From Branchipolynoe longqiensis (taxonomy: Eukaryota; Annelida; Polychaeta; Phyllodocida; Polynoidae): a stretch of 64,000 bases of DNA. Shown piece by piece: positions 43,320 through 53,830 of the stretch; positions within the stretch are counted from its first letter, which is position 1; every line of letters begins with the position of its first letter. The stretch lies in NCBI GenBank assembly GCA_030323885.1, contig CM059186.1, positions 154,723,064 through 154,787,063 of the forward strand, written 5' to 3'. Position numbers and translations under genes: made by a program. The notes beneath the pieces were generated by a model, which had not been told where the DNA came from, searched no databases, and worked only from the letters and a program-made list of their open reading frames with translations.

Positions 43320-45209
43320 TTAACGTTGCATGGTCCGATGGCACTTGAATTTTTGTCTTATTTTTTAGATAAATATATCAAATTGATCGTTACAAGCTAC
43401 TAATCATTAGTCCGGAGTGATTTTGATTAAAGATGATCAGTTTTGAAGTAATATGAGCTGAAAGAACCAACAATTATTTCGACAAGCTTGTCAAAAGTCC
43501 TGTGGCTATGACCCAGATGGTCATCTCGCGGTGACCACGTGATGTGAGATGACCTGGAACCTTACAGGACTGTAAGTAGGTATTCCTGGTTGGGTGGGGG
43601 CCTTCTGGGAATGGATTAGTGCCATAGGCCCATGGCACTAGGGTTTTTAACAAAATATAATGTGTGTCTGTTGTCTGCTTGTGTCTGTCTATGTATGTCT
43701 GTATGTATCTGTGTGTATGTCTGTGTGTGTATATCTGTGTGTTTCTGTGTATGTGTGGGTATGTGTGTGTATGTATGTATGTATGTGTGTATGTATGTGT
43801 GTATGTATGTGTGTGTATGTATGTGTGTGTCTGCCTCTATCTGTGTGCGTCTGTCTATGTGTCTCTGTCTGTGTGTGTCTCTCTCTGCAAAGTCAGGTCG
43901 GGTGTATGTGTGTCTGTGTATGTCAGGTGTGTGCATGTCTGTGTGTCTGTGTCTGTGTGTGCTGTCTATGCATGTCTGTCTGTGTGTGTCTATCTATGTG
44001 TGTCTGTGTGTGTATATGTGTGTGTGTATGTGTGTATATGTATGTGTGGTAATGTCTGTGTGTGTATGTGCATCTGTGTGTATATCTGTGGGTATGTATG
44101 TGTGTGGCTGCCTCTGTCTGTGTGTGTCTGTGTGTGTGTCTCTCTCTCTGCAAAGTCAGGTCGGGTGTATGTGTGTCTGCATGTCTGTGTGTGTATGTGT
44201 GTGTCTGTCTGTGTATGGGTGTGTCTGTCTGTGTATGTCTGTATGTGTGTGTGTCTGTGTGTGTATGTGTGTGCATGTATGTGTGTGTCTGCCTCTGTCT
44301 GTGTGCGGCTGTCTATGTGTCTGTGTGTGTGTCTCTCTCTGCAAAGTCATGTCGGGTGTATGTGTGTCTGTGTATGTCGGGTGTGTGCATGTATGTGTGT
44401 TTGTGTGTCTGTGTGTGCTGTCTATGCATGTCTGTCTGTGTGTGTCTATCTGCGTGTCTGTCTGTGTGTATATATATGGGTGGTAATGTCTGTGTGTGTA
44501 TGTGTGTATGCATGTGTGTATGTTAGTGTGTGTCTGTATGTATATGTATGTGTGTATGTCTGTGTGTGTCTGTGTGTGTATGTCTATGTGTGTATGTCTC
44601 TGCATGTCTGTCTGTGTGTATGTCTGGGTGTGTCTGTCTGGGGGTGTGTGTGTGTGTGTGTGGCTCTCTCTCTGCAAAGTCAGGTTGGGTGTATGTGTGT
44701 CTGTGTATGTCGGGTGTGTGCATGTCTGTGTGTTTCTGTGTATGTGTGTGCTGACTGTGCATGTCTGTCTGTGTGTGCCTATCTATGGGTGTCTGTCTGT
44801 GTGTGTATGTCTGTGTATGTATGTCTGTGTGTATGTCTGTGTGTGTATGTCTGTGTGTATGTCTGTCTCTGTGTCTCTGTAAAGTCAGGTCAGGAAACAC
44901 ACAGACACATACACACACATCCACCTCATATCCCCTTCCCCTCTATGGCCCTGCACAGTAGGCCTACTTGGTTGGGGGGAGTTAATGAGGTCACGAGATT
45001 GGCCTAATTGGTTAATGGCCTTCCTGCATAATGGGTGTTTCAAACTGAGTGTTCAAAGGGGTGAGGTTATAAACTCACTGGCTATTCTGTATATGCTGTC
45101 CCAAATCATTAGCTAATACACCAGTATATAAGTTGGATATATAGGATCAAATGTAAGTAGTTGTTTTAATTTTGACAAAATTATATTTCATCGGACTATG
45201 CAACTTTAA
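43320..45209. mobile_element. MITE-F in the minisatellite, itself interrupted
   Basis: TTAA (43320-43323) 'cgttgcatggtccgatgg' at left and 'catcggactatgcaact' TTAA (45206-45209) at right; flanking array units rejoin around one TTAA. MITE-F sequence is seen to ~43500 and from ~45110. The ~1.6 kb between is foreign and mostly TG-rich. Confidence 0.85.
43660..44890. repeat. TG-rich array with higher-order repeat
   Basis: TGTGTCTG/TGTATG words. A landmark 'tgcaaagtcaggtcgggtgt' recurs near 43887, 44151, 44341, 44675 and 44878, giving units of ~190-335 bp. Frames up to 447 codons (Cys/Val/Ser-rich plus, His/Thr-rich minus) are artefacts. Confidence 0.95.
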
Positions 45210-45513
45210 GTAAGAGCTCGACACAGTGTGTGTAGAAATGGGGGTAGGTTAGTTAGGCAAGAGATCTACACAGTGTGTGTAGAAATGGGGGCAGCTTAGT
45301 TAAGTAAGAGCTCGACACAGTACATGTAGAAATTGGGGCAGAGTAGCTAAGTAAGAGCTCAACACAGTGTGTTTAGAAGTGGGGGCAGGTTAGTTAGGTA
45401 ACAGCTCAACACAGTGTGTTTAGAAGTGGGGCAGGTTAGATAGGTAAGAGCTCTACACATTATGTGTAGAAATGGGGGCAGGTTAGTTAGGTAAGAGGTC
45501 TACACAGTATGTG
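45210..45513. repeat. ~52-bp minisatellite, right part
   Basis: Five to six further units ('gtgtgtagaaatgggggcag', 'gttagttaggtaagagctc'). Confidence 0.9.
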
Positions 45514-46125
45514 CACTTGACTTCTGGAGGGTTCGTAACCTTACAACGGTTACCGGCTGCAGAGCTGCAGCAATATAGAGAGGCACCAATAAATTGGTCC
45601 AATCTTTGGTTGAAGATTAATCTTCTGGTGGGGCAGTTGTAGAAGATGGGGATGTCTTTACAACAATTAAAACAACGAATCGTTGGGGCGGCCCCGAATC
45701 ACTCCGGTCCGGTGGTAGCACAGCACTCGTATCCAGTCGACAGCAGCAAGGGCTTAGGAGGAAGGGACGGGCAAAGGTGGGTCCAGCGGTTCCAGCAACA
45801 AGAAAAAAGTGAGAGAAACGATAAGGTAAAGGCCCCCATCCAAGCAAACAACTCCCTTGATCAGGGGGAGAAGTAAGCCTGGGAGGAGAAAAAAGGGTAG
45901 AGTATAGGAAAGAGAAATAAGGAGAGGTGAGTCAAAGGACCCTGTCTATTTGCTCTATGGTGACCAGCCGGCGAACCAAAGACACGGACAGAGTAAGAGT
46001 AGAAAGTGAAATACCGGCGGGCTCCCCCTCCTGGAACTCTTTTCAAACATTATCAAGGAGGAGCATGGCCAGCCGAGAGGAGATAGAGAGAGGTGTGGAC
46101 GAAGTGCGATCCGGATAGCAAGTGG
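45514..46125 (-). mobile_element. R600 copy inserted in the minisatellite
   Basis: Reverse orientation relative to the other two copies. Ends are 'cacttgact' and 'agcaagtgg' (short inverted CACTTG/CAAGTG). Flanked by 'agtatgtg' (45506-45513) and 'agtatgcg' (46126-46133), a likely 8-bp target duplication with one change. The array unit resumes immediately after. Confidence 0.85.
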
Positions 46126-47410
46126 AGTATGCGTAGAAATGGGGGCAGCTTAGTCAGGTAAGAGCTGCACACACTGACCAGTAACGGGCACGCCGAGATG
46201 CGGCTGACTCGGCCGGTTAACCACGGCGTCCTTTATTCATGCTGGGCTTCTGAGAACTCTCCGTGCGGAGGGAAGGAAACACCAAGGTACACGCATCATA
46301 GATGAGATCACCGTTCCGAGTACGCATGCACTGAAAACGGCGCTGGCAGCAAAGCGAAGGCGTACAGCCATTGAGTTTGACGATACGCGTAGGGCAAAAC
46401 TTCCATTTTATTCAAAATTAATAGAAATACATAACAATTTGGCATAAACATGTATGCACACAAAAATGATCTGATGAATATAACTAAGACAAAACTAGCC
46501 ATAGTTAAACATTTTGAGCTAAGCAACATACAATTCCATGCAAAACAATCAGTCACTTTAAGGCTAATATCCACATTACTATTATTAATTTTTGTTCTAA
46601 TTATTAAAATGCCAAATGTGTCAACATACACTTGTTTCAGAGAAATATATAACCAATATATGATTAACCCTACTAATTTTCTAGTTCCCTACTAATTTTC
46701 TAGTTCTACATATGTCATTAACCATAGGATATCAATAAAAACATGAATAAAATAAGTAAAACTGACTCTGGCTATGCCTCTAACACTAGTCTGAGTGCCC
46801 AGATTTCTCTAAATCTAAATGCACATGGCATAAGATGTGCTGATTATATTAATGTAAATGCAATGCTGGATAAAAGATTATTTCTTAATTTATTATTTAT
46901 ATTTTTTTAGTTGGTATTCTATGTACCAAACAAGAGCTGAGATGAGCTGAAACTAGCACATTTCATAGCTGCACCCAGTGTATTAGCATGTGCCATGTGC
47001 TTCTCACGGGTTTGTTTTTCTTCCACGCATCCCACAATGCACCACGCCACTGGAATGGTGATGTAGTCTATTGATAAGCTGTTCCTTCCCAAAGCTCATC
47101 ATATACATGCACCCTGGTATATATAGAAACAGTAATTCGCATGTTTTCTTGTAGTAAATGGTGGTGGCGACATATATATATATATATATATAGGCATAAT
47201 TGCACATTTAAATCGGCAGATTGTAAGATAGTCCCCAGTAAAATATAATACGAGCCATTCAGGGTTTGATGTGGTTATTACATGGAATACTCTAGGTGAT
47301 ATTGCGATCCGACATACATGTGATATGCAAGTATTATTTGGGTGAAAATACTTTGTATATAGACCATCCTGCTTTGCATTTGCTGGGGCAAAATAACCAA
47401 CCAATCGCTG
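46126..47410. other. Complex/AT-rich spacer
   Basis: One last minisatellite unit to ~46175; the remainder is unrecognised, with (TA)n at 47172-47192. Frames at 46308-46695 have no recognised domain. Confidence 0.4.
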
Positions 47411-47908
47411 TACAGTATAACCCTGTTAAACCAAACTTAAAGGGACCCTAGAAATGTGTTTGGATTAACCTATCATTGGTTTAACAGAGATTTGGCTTCA
47501 ACTTTGACTTGGCCTTGGCAAAAACTCTGGTGCATTATGAATGTAATATACAATGTATGTGGACATTTTGATTATTGTGTTTGATGTATATACAGTATAA
47601 CCCCGTTAAACCACGCTCGGTTAAACCAAACAATCGATTAATCCAAACTTTTTTTCAGCGGCCCAGCAAAACGCTATCATTTATCATATAAAAAAAAGTC
47701 TCAGATGACCCTATAACCACATGAAAGTTTGTTTTAACAATACCGGAAGTGGCCTGGGGCCCGACAAGTTTGTTTGGATTAACCGACTTTGGTTTAACCA
47801 ACTTTCTTTTATATGATAAATGGTAGTATTTTGCCAGGCCGCCGAACAAAGTTTGGATTAACCGATCGTTTGGTTTAACCGAGCTTGGTTTAATGGGGTT
47901 GTACTGTA
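47411..47908. mobile_element. MITE-A composite, inverted
   Basis: Partial element 47411-47505 ('tacagtataaccctgttaaa' onward), ~85-bp spacer with 'gtatgtggacattttgatta', then complete element 47591-47908. The same three-part structure as 24185-24690 in reverse. Confidence 0.85.
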
Positions 47909-48008
47909 CTTAGTTAAAGCTTGGATGGTTGACAGAAATAAAATAACGAAGGGAATTCTTTGATGTGTGTGGTCTCCGATTTATCGACTAACCTAGAACT
48001 CATGCATC

Positions 48009-48235
48009 AACCGAGGTGGCCAAATGAATTGAGCGCCCATCTCCCATTTTGGTAGGTCATGGGATTTGAACTTTGGTCGAGTCAAACCAATGACTTAAAT
48101 TTTTTTACTTATCGCTACCTAGCCTGGCATTATTCAGCACGACTGGGATAGGGCACTGGGCAGTGGAATGAGGAAGACCAATTGTCCACGATTAAAAATT
48201 CCCCCGCGTAATCAACTAATGTACCCCGTAAGAAA
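48009..48235 (+). mobile_element. SINE-V variant
   Basis: 'accgaggtggccaaatgaat', B-box-like 'gatttgaactttgg', 'gagtcaaaccaatgactta', 'tgaggaagaccaattgtcc'. Same subfamily as 1758-1985. Confidence 0.8.
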
Positions 48236-48769
48236 CCCTGATAATTTCTATAGGGATATTGGCACTGTAGAAGGGTCGAGAATGTCGGGGAGTGTACATG
48301 TGCATCCTTATAACTATTTGTCACCTGCGACACCACAACCGGCCTGTGCGGCCAGCAATGGTCACGTGATAGATGGCTGACAGGTTTGTTTTCGCTACGT
48401 GGATGGTTAATACCTCTAACACCCGGTAGGTGTCAGCAGATGTCATAGGTCCCTGACTGATAGGCATACAACGAGAACACACATAATGCACTCTCCCCCC
48501 CACCCCACACACACACATTCAGCCCACGCTCTGCACTCTCCAATCCTATCCCTCTGCTCACAACCTTGCAAATGCGTCCATTCTGAATACGTCAGATCCG
48601 AGATACCAATATTGGTGTGCTTGCAGTCCTTGTTATGTATTTGGCCATGGATACTGCAACACTACACACTGCTATGCAAACACACAAGAAGTGATATATT
48701 ATTTAATGCTGCATACTTCGATGAACGCATCAAATTGTCAAAGCCAAAACAAGCACAGTTAATCTTTTC
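48236..48769. other. Complex spacer, nothing recognised
   Basis: No gene recognised; 48700-48768 has faint similarity to a MITE-F core. Confidence 0.35.
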
Positions 48770-48950
48770 TAACTGACCATCTCCACAGATCGACTACTCC
48801 CCTATATCGATTGTTTTATTTGGGTCCCAAATGATTCCCCATACAATACCAGTGTACTGAAATGAAAAACTCCCTAAGCCAACCACCTCCCTAAATGGAC
48901 CATTTAAAGTGGGTCCCATGGTCGGTCGATTTAGAGAGGTTTTACTGTAT
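48770..48950. mobile_element. MITE-B copy
   Basis: 'actgaccatctccacagatc' to 'gatttagagaggttttactg'; core intact. Confidence 0.85.
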
Positions 48951-49082
48951 CTAGTTTTGATTCTACATATCTAATGCAGATACTGATACACTTATTAAGC
49001 ATTTGTTGTTGCATAGAAGGGAACACTGAGTCAATTTAATAGAACCTGGTACTGCTAAATCATACGGTCTCAGCGCTTTGAC
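48951..49082. mobile_element. MITE-F fragment
   Basis: 'ctagttttgattctacatat' to 'agcgctttgaca'; both ends missing, cut by MITE-B on the left and SINE-V on the right. Confidence 0.7.
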
Positions 49083-49344
49083 AGTTCGCACTCATGGCAG
49101 CTTTATAGTGTTGCCACACTGGGAGACCAGACCGTCAGTACCATGACGCAATTTCCCACCCAGTCACATTCTCCTGACAACGAGCTAACCAGTCCTAAAC
49201 CTATCCTAGTAATGCTGAGCGCCAGGCTAGGTATCGACAAGTATCAATTTTGTAAGTCATTGGTTTGACTCGGCCAGATTTTCTAACTCCCAACTTTCCG
49301 CATGGGAAGCCTGCACTCTACCAATGAGGCCACCGCATCCAGTG
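49083..49344 (-). mobile_element. SINE-V copy
   Basis: Reverse: 'cgcactcatggcagctttat' to 'accaatgaggccaccgcat'. The 3' tail beyond the TATAGTG region is absent. Confidence 0.8.
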
Positions 49345-49522
49345 TTGAAGGGAGAAGGTTGGGGGAAGGGAAGTGGGGCGGGGGGGGGGGGGGCACGTGG
49401 ATAAATGGTTAGAGTTCCCATCGCCCGCAGTATTATTTCTGACCGTCTGTTGAGAGTATCCATACAGTATAACATACATGTATACATGTAGATAATGTTC
49501 GACTTGTTCTTATTGTTAAAGA
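49345..49522. other. Short spacer with G run
   Basis: G run at 49377-49393; nothing else recognised. Confidence 0.4.
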
Positions 49523-49585
49523 GGTTGTTGTTTGTTTGTTGGGTTTCTACGTCCTGGCAGCATTCAAGGTCATACCAGGATGGTT
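49523..49585 (-). mobile_element. SINE-V 3' tail only
   Basis: 'tttctacgtcctggcagcat' and 'aaggtcataccaggatgg'. Confidence 0.65.
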
Positions 49586-49822
49586 GTCCCTCCCTATCTC
49601 TCACTCTCCCTTATTGTTGATGAAATTTGTTTGACGTTACTTTATTTATTAAACCCCCCAAAAAGATTTATTGATAATATATACTTCTTTATTCCGCAAG
49701 AGATGGATTATGGTCGAAGCAGAAGAAATCGAGCTTCTGTTTCTTTTTTGTCATTGTCATTACTATGAACTTGTGTAGTGATACCTATTCTACTAAAACC
49801 GGGTGGCGGCCGTTGCGGCGGG

Positions 49823-49930
49823 ATGAGCAACTACTTCCTCCTGCCGCTATTTGTCGTGGCCCTGCTCGGAGGACCCTCTCAATCAGCCGCAGCATCCCTA
49901 TGCATTATGGACCCCTTTTACAGATTATAA
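49823..49930 (+). CDS. Possible signal-peptide-like short ORF
   Basis: 35 codons from an ATG with G at -3: a short N-region (MSNYF), a hydrophobic core (LLPLFVVALLGG), then PSQSAAAS resembling a cleavage region, and a stop ten residues later. No splice donor lies between the core and the stop, so it is not an obvious first exon unless a base is miscalled in the 'ccccttttac' run. It overlaps the candidate exon at 49924 in another frame. Could be chance. Confidence 0.2.
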   Translation: MSNYFLLPLFVVALLGGPSQSAAASLCIMDPFYRL

Positions 49931-50048
49931 TGGAGGAGACCCTCGCTCTGACGGTGAGCGACAAATCAATGATAAATACAAGGCCAGACCCCACACAGCA
50001 ATGCCACTCTTTGTGTCGTCTGCACCGGATAAATGTTGTCTGGTCTAA
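49924..50048 (+). CDS. Candidate last exon of the Shisa gene (option 2)
   Basis: Acceptor with a pyrimidine run, 'ccccttttacag'. The G left by the exon ending 27946 plus AT gives Asp, then YNGGDPRSDGERQ, a Lys-rich stretch, PLFVSSAPDK and a C-terminal CCLV before TAA. About 41 residues, hydrophilic, suited to a cytoplasmic tail. The final four residues fit the CaaX pattern for prenylation, but four-residue matches are weak. A GTGAGC donor (49954) inside it would allow it to be an internal exon instead. The intron would be 22 kb. No EST or homologue evidence. Confidence 0.25.
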
Positions 50049-50059
50049 TTAAATGTTGT

Positions 50060-50279
50060 CTGCAGCAAGTGAGTTAGTGTGAGTTAGTGTGAGTTAGTGT
50101 GAGTTAGTGTGAGTTAGTGTGAGTTAGTGTGAGTTAGTGTGAGTTAGTGTGAGTTAGTGTGAGTTAGTGTGAGTTAGTGTGAGTTAGTGTGAGTTAGTGT
50201 GAGTTAGTGTGAGTTAGTGTGAGTTAGTGTGAGTTAGTGTGAGTTAGTGTGAGTTAGTGTGAGTTAGTGTGAGTTAGTT
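50060..50279. repeat. Perfect 10-bp tandem repeat (gtgagttagt)
   Basis: About 21 head-to-tail copies of a decamer without a single substitution, then degenerate GTGAGTGAGTGT words. Homogeneity implies very recent expansion or collapse/expansion in assembly. Confidence 0.97.
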
Positions 50280-50469
50280 TGGATGAGTGTAAGTGAGTGT
50301 AAGTGGTTGTGTCTGAGTAAGTTTGAGGGAGTATGACAATGCAAGTGAGTGTGCGTGAGTGTGAGTTAGTCTGAGTGAGTGTGAGTATGAGTGAGTGAGT
50401 GTGAGTGAGTATGAGTGAGTGTGAGTGAATGGTAGTAAGTATGAGTGAGTGTGCATGCATCTGAGTTAG
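50280..50469. repeat. Degenerate gtgagtga words
   Basis: Extension of the decamer array, interrupted by SINE-D. Confidence 0.85.
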
Positions 50470-50971
50470 TGTCGTGGGGGTGATGAAAATGGGAAATACT
50501 GCGCCTAGAGCGGGACTCGAACCCGCATCTCTTTGCATTCCGGGCCAGTGTGCTAACCATTACACCACCTAGGCTCCCTGATATCAATACACTCCCCACG
50601 CCTACCTGTCTATGTGGTTACTTGCCTGAGAGGTCAGTGCAGACCACTACACTCGTCCCCCTGGAATTGTAAGTCTTGTAATGCTTACAATTACATACAT
50701 ACAGGCAATGCACTAACACATACATACACAGGGTAGGTTCAACAACCATACAGCGCAAAGCTTGTACAGGATCCTGATCACGGCAACCAGTGTCGTGGGG
50801 GTGATGAAAATGGGAAATACTGCGCCTAGAGCGGGACTCGAACCCGCATCTCTTTGCATTCCGGGCCAGCGTGCTAACCATTACAACACCTAGGCTCCCT
50901 GATATCAATACACTCCCCACGCCTACCTGTCTATGTGGTTACTTGCCTGAGAGGTCAGTGCAGACCACTAC
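50470..50971 (-). mobile_element. SINE-D, head-body-head, best preserved
   Basis: On minus, two heads each with A-box-like 'ggtgtaatggttagca' (the second has ttgtaatgg) and B box 'gggttcgagtcc'. They are separated by a linker with 'gtgatcaggatcctg' and 'acttacaattccaggggg'. The repeat start 'gtcgtggggg' recurs at 50471 and 50792, period 321 bp. The two heads are almost identical. Confidence 0.9.
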
Positions 50972-51790
50972 ATTAGTATAACTTTATAAGTGTGTGAGTG
51001 AGTATGAATTAGTATGAGTATGAGGTAGTGCGAGTGAGTGTGAGCGAGTGTGAGTTAATGTGAGTGAGTCTGGGTGCGTCTGAATGAGAATAAGTTAGTG
51101 TGAGTGAATGTGAGTAAGTATGAGTGAGTGTGCGTGCATCTGAGTTAGTATGAGTGAGTATGGGTGAGCATGAGTTAGTGTGAGTGAGCATGCATTTGTA
51201 GGTGAGTGAGTGTGCATGTGTGCGTGAGTGAGTGTGGGTGTGAGATGTGTGTGAGTGAGTCTGCGTGTGTGTGAGTGTGTATGTCAGTGTGAGTGTGTAT
51301 GTCAGTGTGAGTGTGTAGGTCAGTGTGAGTGAGGATGTGTGTGTAAGTATGTGTGTGTGAGTGTTTGTGAGTGTGTATGTCAGTATGAGTGTATATGTCA
51401 GTGTGAGTGAGTGTGTGTGAGTTTATCTCAGTGTATGTCCGATGTCCGAGTGAGTGAGTGTGGGTGAGTGTGGGTGTGCCTGACTGTGTCTGAGTATGTA
51501 TGTCAGTGTGAGTGAGGGTGTGAGTGTGACTGAGTGAATAAGTGAATGAATTAATTGAATGAGTGAATGCATGAGTGAATGAGTCAGTGTCAATGGCAAG
51601 GTGAGTGAATGAGTGGGTGTGGATTGGTGTGTGAGTGTAGTGTGGGTGTGTGTAAGTGGGAGCCTGATGAACTAAGTGTGTGAGCAAGTGTAGGTGAGTG
51701 AGTGTGGGTGTGAAAGAGTATGAGAGCAAGTGTGAGTGTGAGTGTGAGTGTGTGTGTGAGTGAGTGTGAGAGTGAGTGAGTGAAAGGTAC
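50972..51790. repeat. GTGAGTGTG/GTGTATGTCAGT array
   Basis: Low-complexity TG/AG words with a local unit 'gtgtgtatgtcagtgtgag' (51260-51420). Frames of ~230 codons (Thr/His/Ser) are artefacts. Confidence 0.92.
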
Positions 51791-52559
51791 AACTTACCAG
51801 ATGTGAAGAACACGGAAAGCACCGTTAGATATATATTAAATATATATATATATATATCAGTCCTCATTAAAAGGGTTCTCTATATATATTTTATATTCTG
51901 CTATATAATATCTAATCTAACACTAAATCTAATCAAAATATAAAAATGCTGAGACAGAATTCTTCATTAAAGCCAATGTGGATGCATTCCTTTGTTGTTT
52001 CAAAAGCATTATCTTGAAGAGCTGTGGCGAAGGATCTTAATATTTACGTCCATATTTTACTGTTTCATTTTAAAGCTAAAATCAACATAATTAATGTAAG
52101 CAAATACTCTCATTCCATATCATTTAATTATTTCGAGATATATGTGGTCGAAAGAGAGAAAAGGAATGCACATGCCACATCTTCCCAGTCTGTGGGTAAT
52201 GCGCATGTGCAGGACGCAGTGGCGCCCCCTGGAGTGAGTGAATGAGGCTGCCTTCTGTGGGTGTGTGAACGCGTGGGGAGCTGATTTCTTATCTGTTACC
52301 TGTTCTTATGTTGCCGCACTGTGAGGCTTTCCTGATGCCAGGTAATGGGGTCTTAATGCAGTTCCCCTGGTTAACCCTCTCCACACTAAGCCACCGCAAC
52401 ACGAGGATCCCCACTTCTGGTCTTACTTACCTGGAACAGTCTAAAGCGTCTCTTAAATTTAACAAAAAAAGTCTCAAGGGAAAATAGGGGTTATTTCTCT
52501 ATGAATCTCAATCATTATAGGACATGCACAATTCGAGATTCATGACCTATATATAATTA
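51791..52559. other. AT-rich then complex spacer
   Basis: No gene recognised; the 73-codon frame at 52024-52245 has no recognised domain. Confidence 0.35.
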
Positions 52560-53020
52560 GGCGATTATCTGGTGGTGATTTGTCAGATATATATGTAAAT
52601 ATGTATATATAGATATGTATATATATGTGTATATTATGGATATATATCTACATATATCTTCACATATATAATTAGGCTATTATCTGGCGGTGATTTGTCA
52701 GATATATATGTAAATAGGTATACATATAAGTATATATTATGTATATATATCTACATGTATATTCACATAAATAGATATCTATATAGATATATATCTAGAT
52801 ATGTATGTACATATATATACAGATATATACAGATATATACAGATATATACATATATATACAGATATACAGCTATAAACATGTATATACATATATATACAA
52901 ACACCTACATATATATACAGATAAGTACAGATATATACAGATATATACAGCTACATACAGATATATACAGCTACATACAGATGTATACAACTACATATAT
53001 ATATATATCTACATATTGAT
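52560..53020. repeat. TATATACAGA-type array with a 120-bp duplication
   Basis: 'aattaggcgattatctggtggtgattt' region (52553) recurs diverged near 52670, then 'atatatacag' words to 53020. Confidence 0.85.
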
Positions 53021-53324
53021 ACCTTGGACGTGATCTGTTAGTGTTACCCACATTGTCAATTATCAGCCAATAATTTAACTGGAAATAGGAAGGGAGATTC
53101 CCAAGAAGCGATCAAAGAAGGAAGTTGAAAACAATTTGCCTTGTAATCTATGGCGGTTTTAAGGTGAATGGATGTAGCTGCTACTAGGAGGGGCATCCAT
53201 AAATTACGTCACTGTCACGTGGGATAGGTGCTTGGTTGATTGTAGCCTTCACCGCCTCCCCCCTCCACCACCACAACCACCACCACCACCAGGTGAAATG
53301 CCACATACAGAATTAAGTGTAGTA
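53021..53324. other. Spacer, nothing recognised
   Basis: CCACCACC run at 53255-53292; otherwise unrecognised. Confidence 0.4.
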
Positions 53325-53425
53325 GGCATATTGGTTGCATCAGAGAACATCAATAGGCTAAAGGTTAGGATTTTCGCTCCGGAATGGCAGAAGTGTGTGT
53401 TCGAGTGCCTCTCTAGGCAGATTAT
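53325..53425 (+). mobile_element. SINE-D head fragment
   Basis: 'gttgcatcagagaacatcaa' and B-box-like 'gtgttcgagtgcc'; one diverged head. Confidence 0.5.
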
Positions 53426-53507
53426 CCAATTGGTTTTCAGCATGACCATGACCATGGTGCCGTTGAAATGGTGGTGTACATGCTGAGTGATGATGTATAT
53501 CTTGTGT

Positions 53508-53830
53508 TCTCTGTGGCCGAATGGTTAGAGTGTCTGACATTTTACTAGGTCGGACTCCTAATCTGAAGGTCGGCGGTTCAATTCCCCATGCCCTGCAGCT
53601 CTGCCAATTTGGATTTCCACCGCAGTGTATAACTTACAGTGTTATCAAAGGCCAGTTGCTCTCATACCATGTCTATGTGGTGTGGGAGGTTAAAAATCCC
53701 TTGGGTCGGTAAAAGTGTAGGCTCAGGCTTTCTATCAACAAACTGTCTAATGGTGAAAACAAGTCTATTCAGACTTATCCATGATAGGCCGTATAAGTCT
53801 TCAAGAAGAAAAAAAAAAGAAAAAAAAAAG
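53508..53830 (+). mobile_element. SINE-L, best full-length copy
   Basis: 'tctgtggccgaatggttaga' matches a class II tRNA A box (tggccgaatgg); B box 'ggcggttcaattcc'. Body complete, A-rich tail at 53806-53829. Use this copy as reference for the family. Confidence 0.9.

Noticed and set aside
43632..45007. Open frame of 447 codons rich in Cys and Val
   Set aside because: TG-rich array; all frames on both strands are open, with no recognised domain.
50060..50279. CRISPR array
   Set aside because: Repeats are contiguous without spacers, in a eukaryotic setting.
50480..50600. tRNA gene on the minus strand
   Set aside because: A and B boxes are good, but the stems do not pair as a functional tRNA by eye and the sequence is repeated with the same body at several loci, so it is a SINE head.
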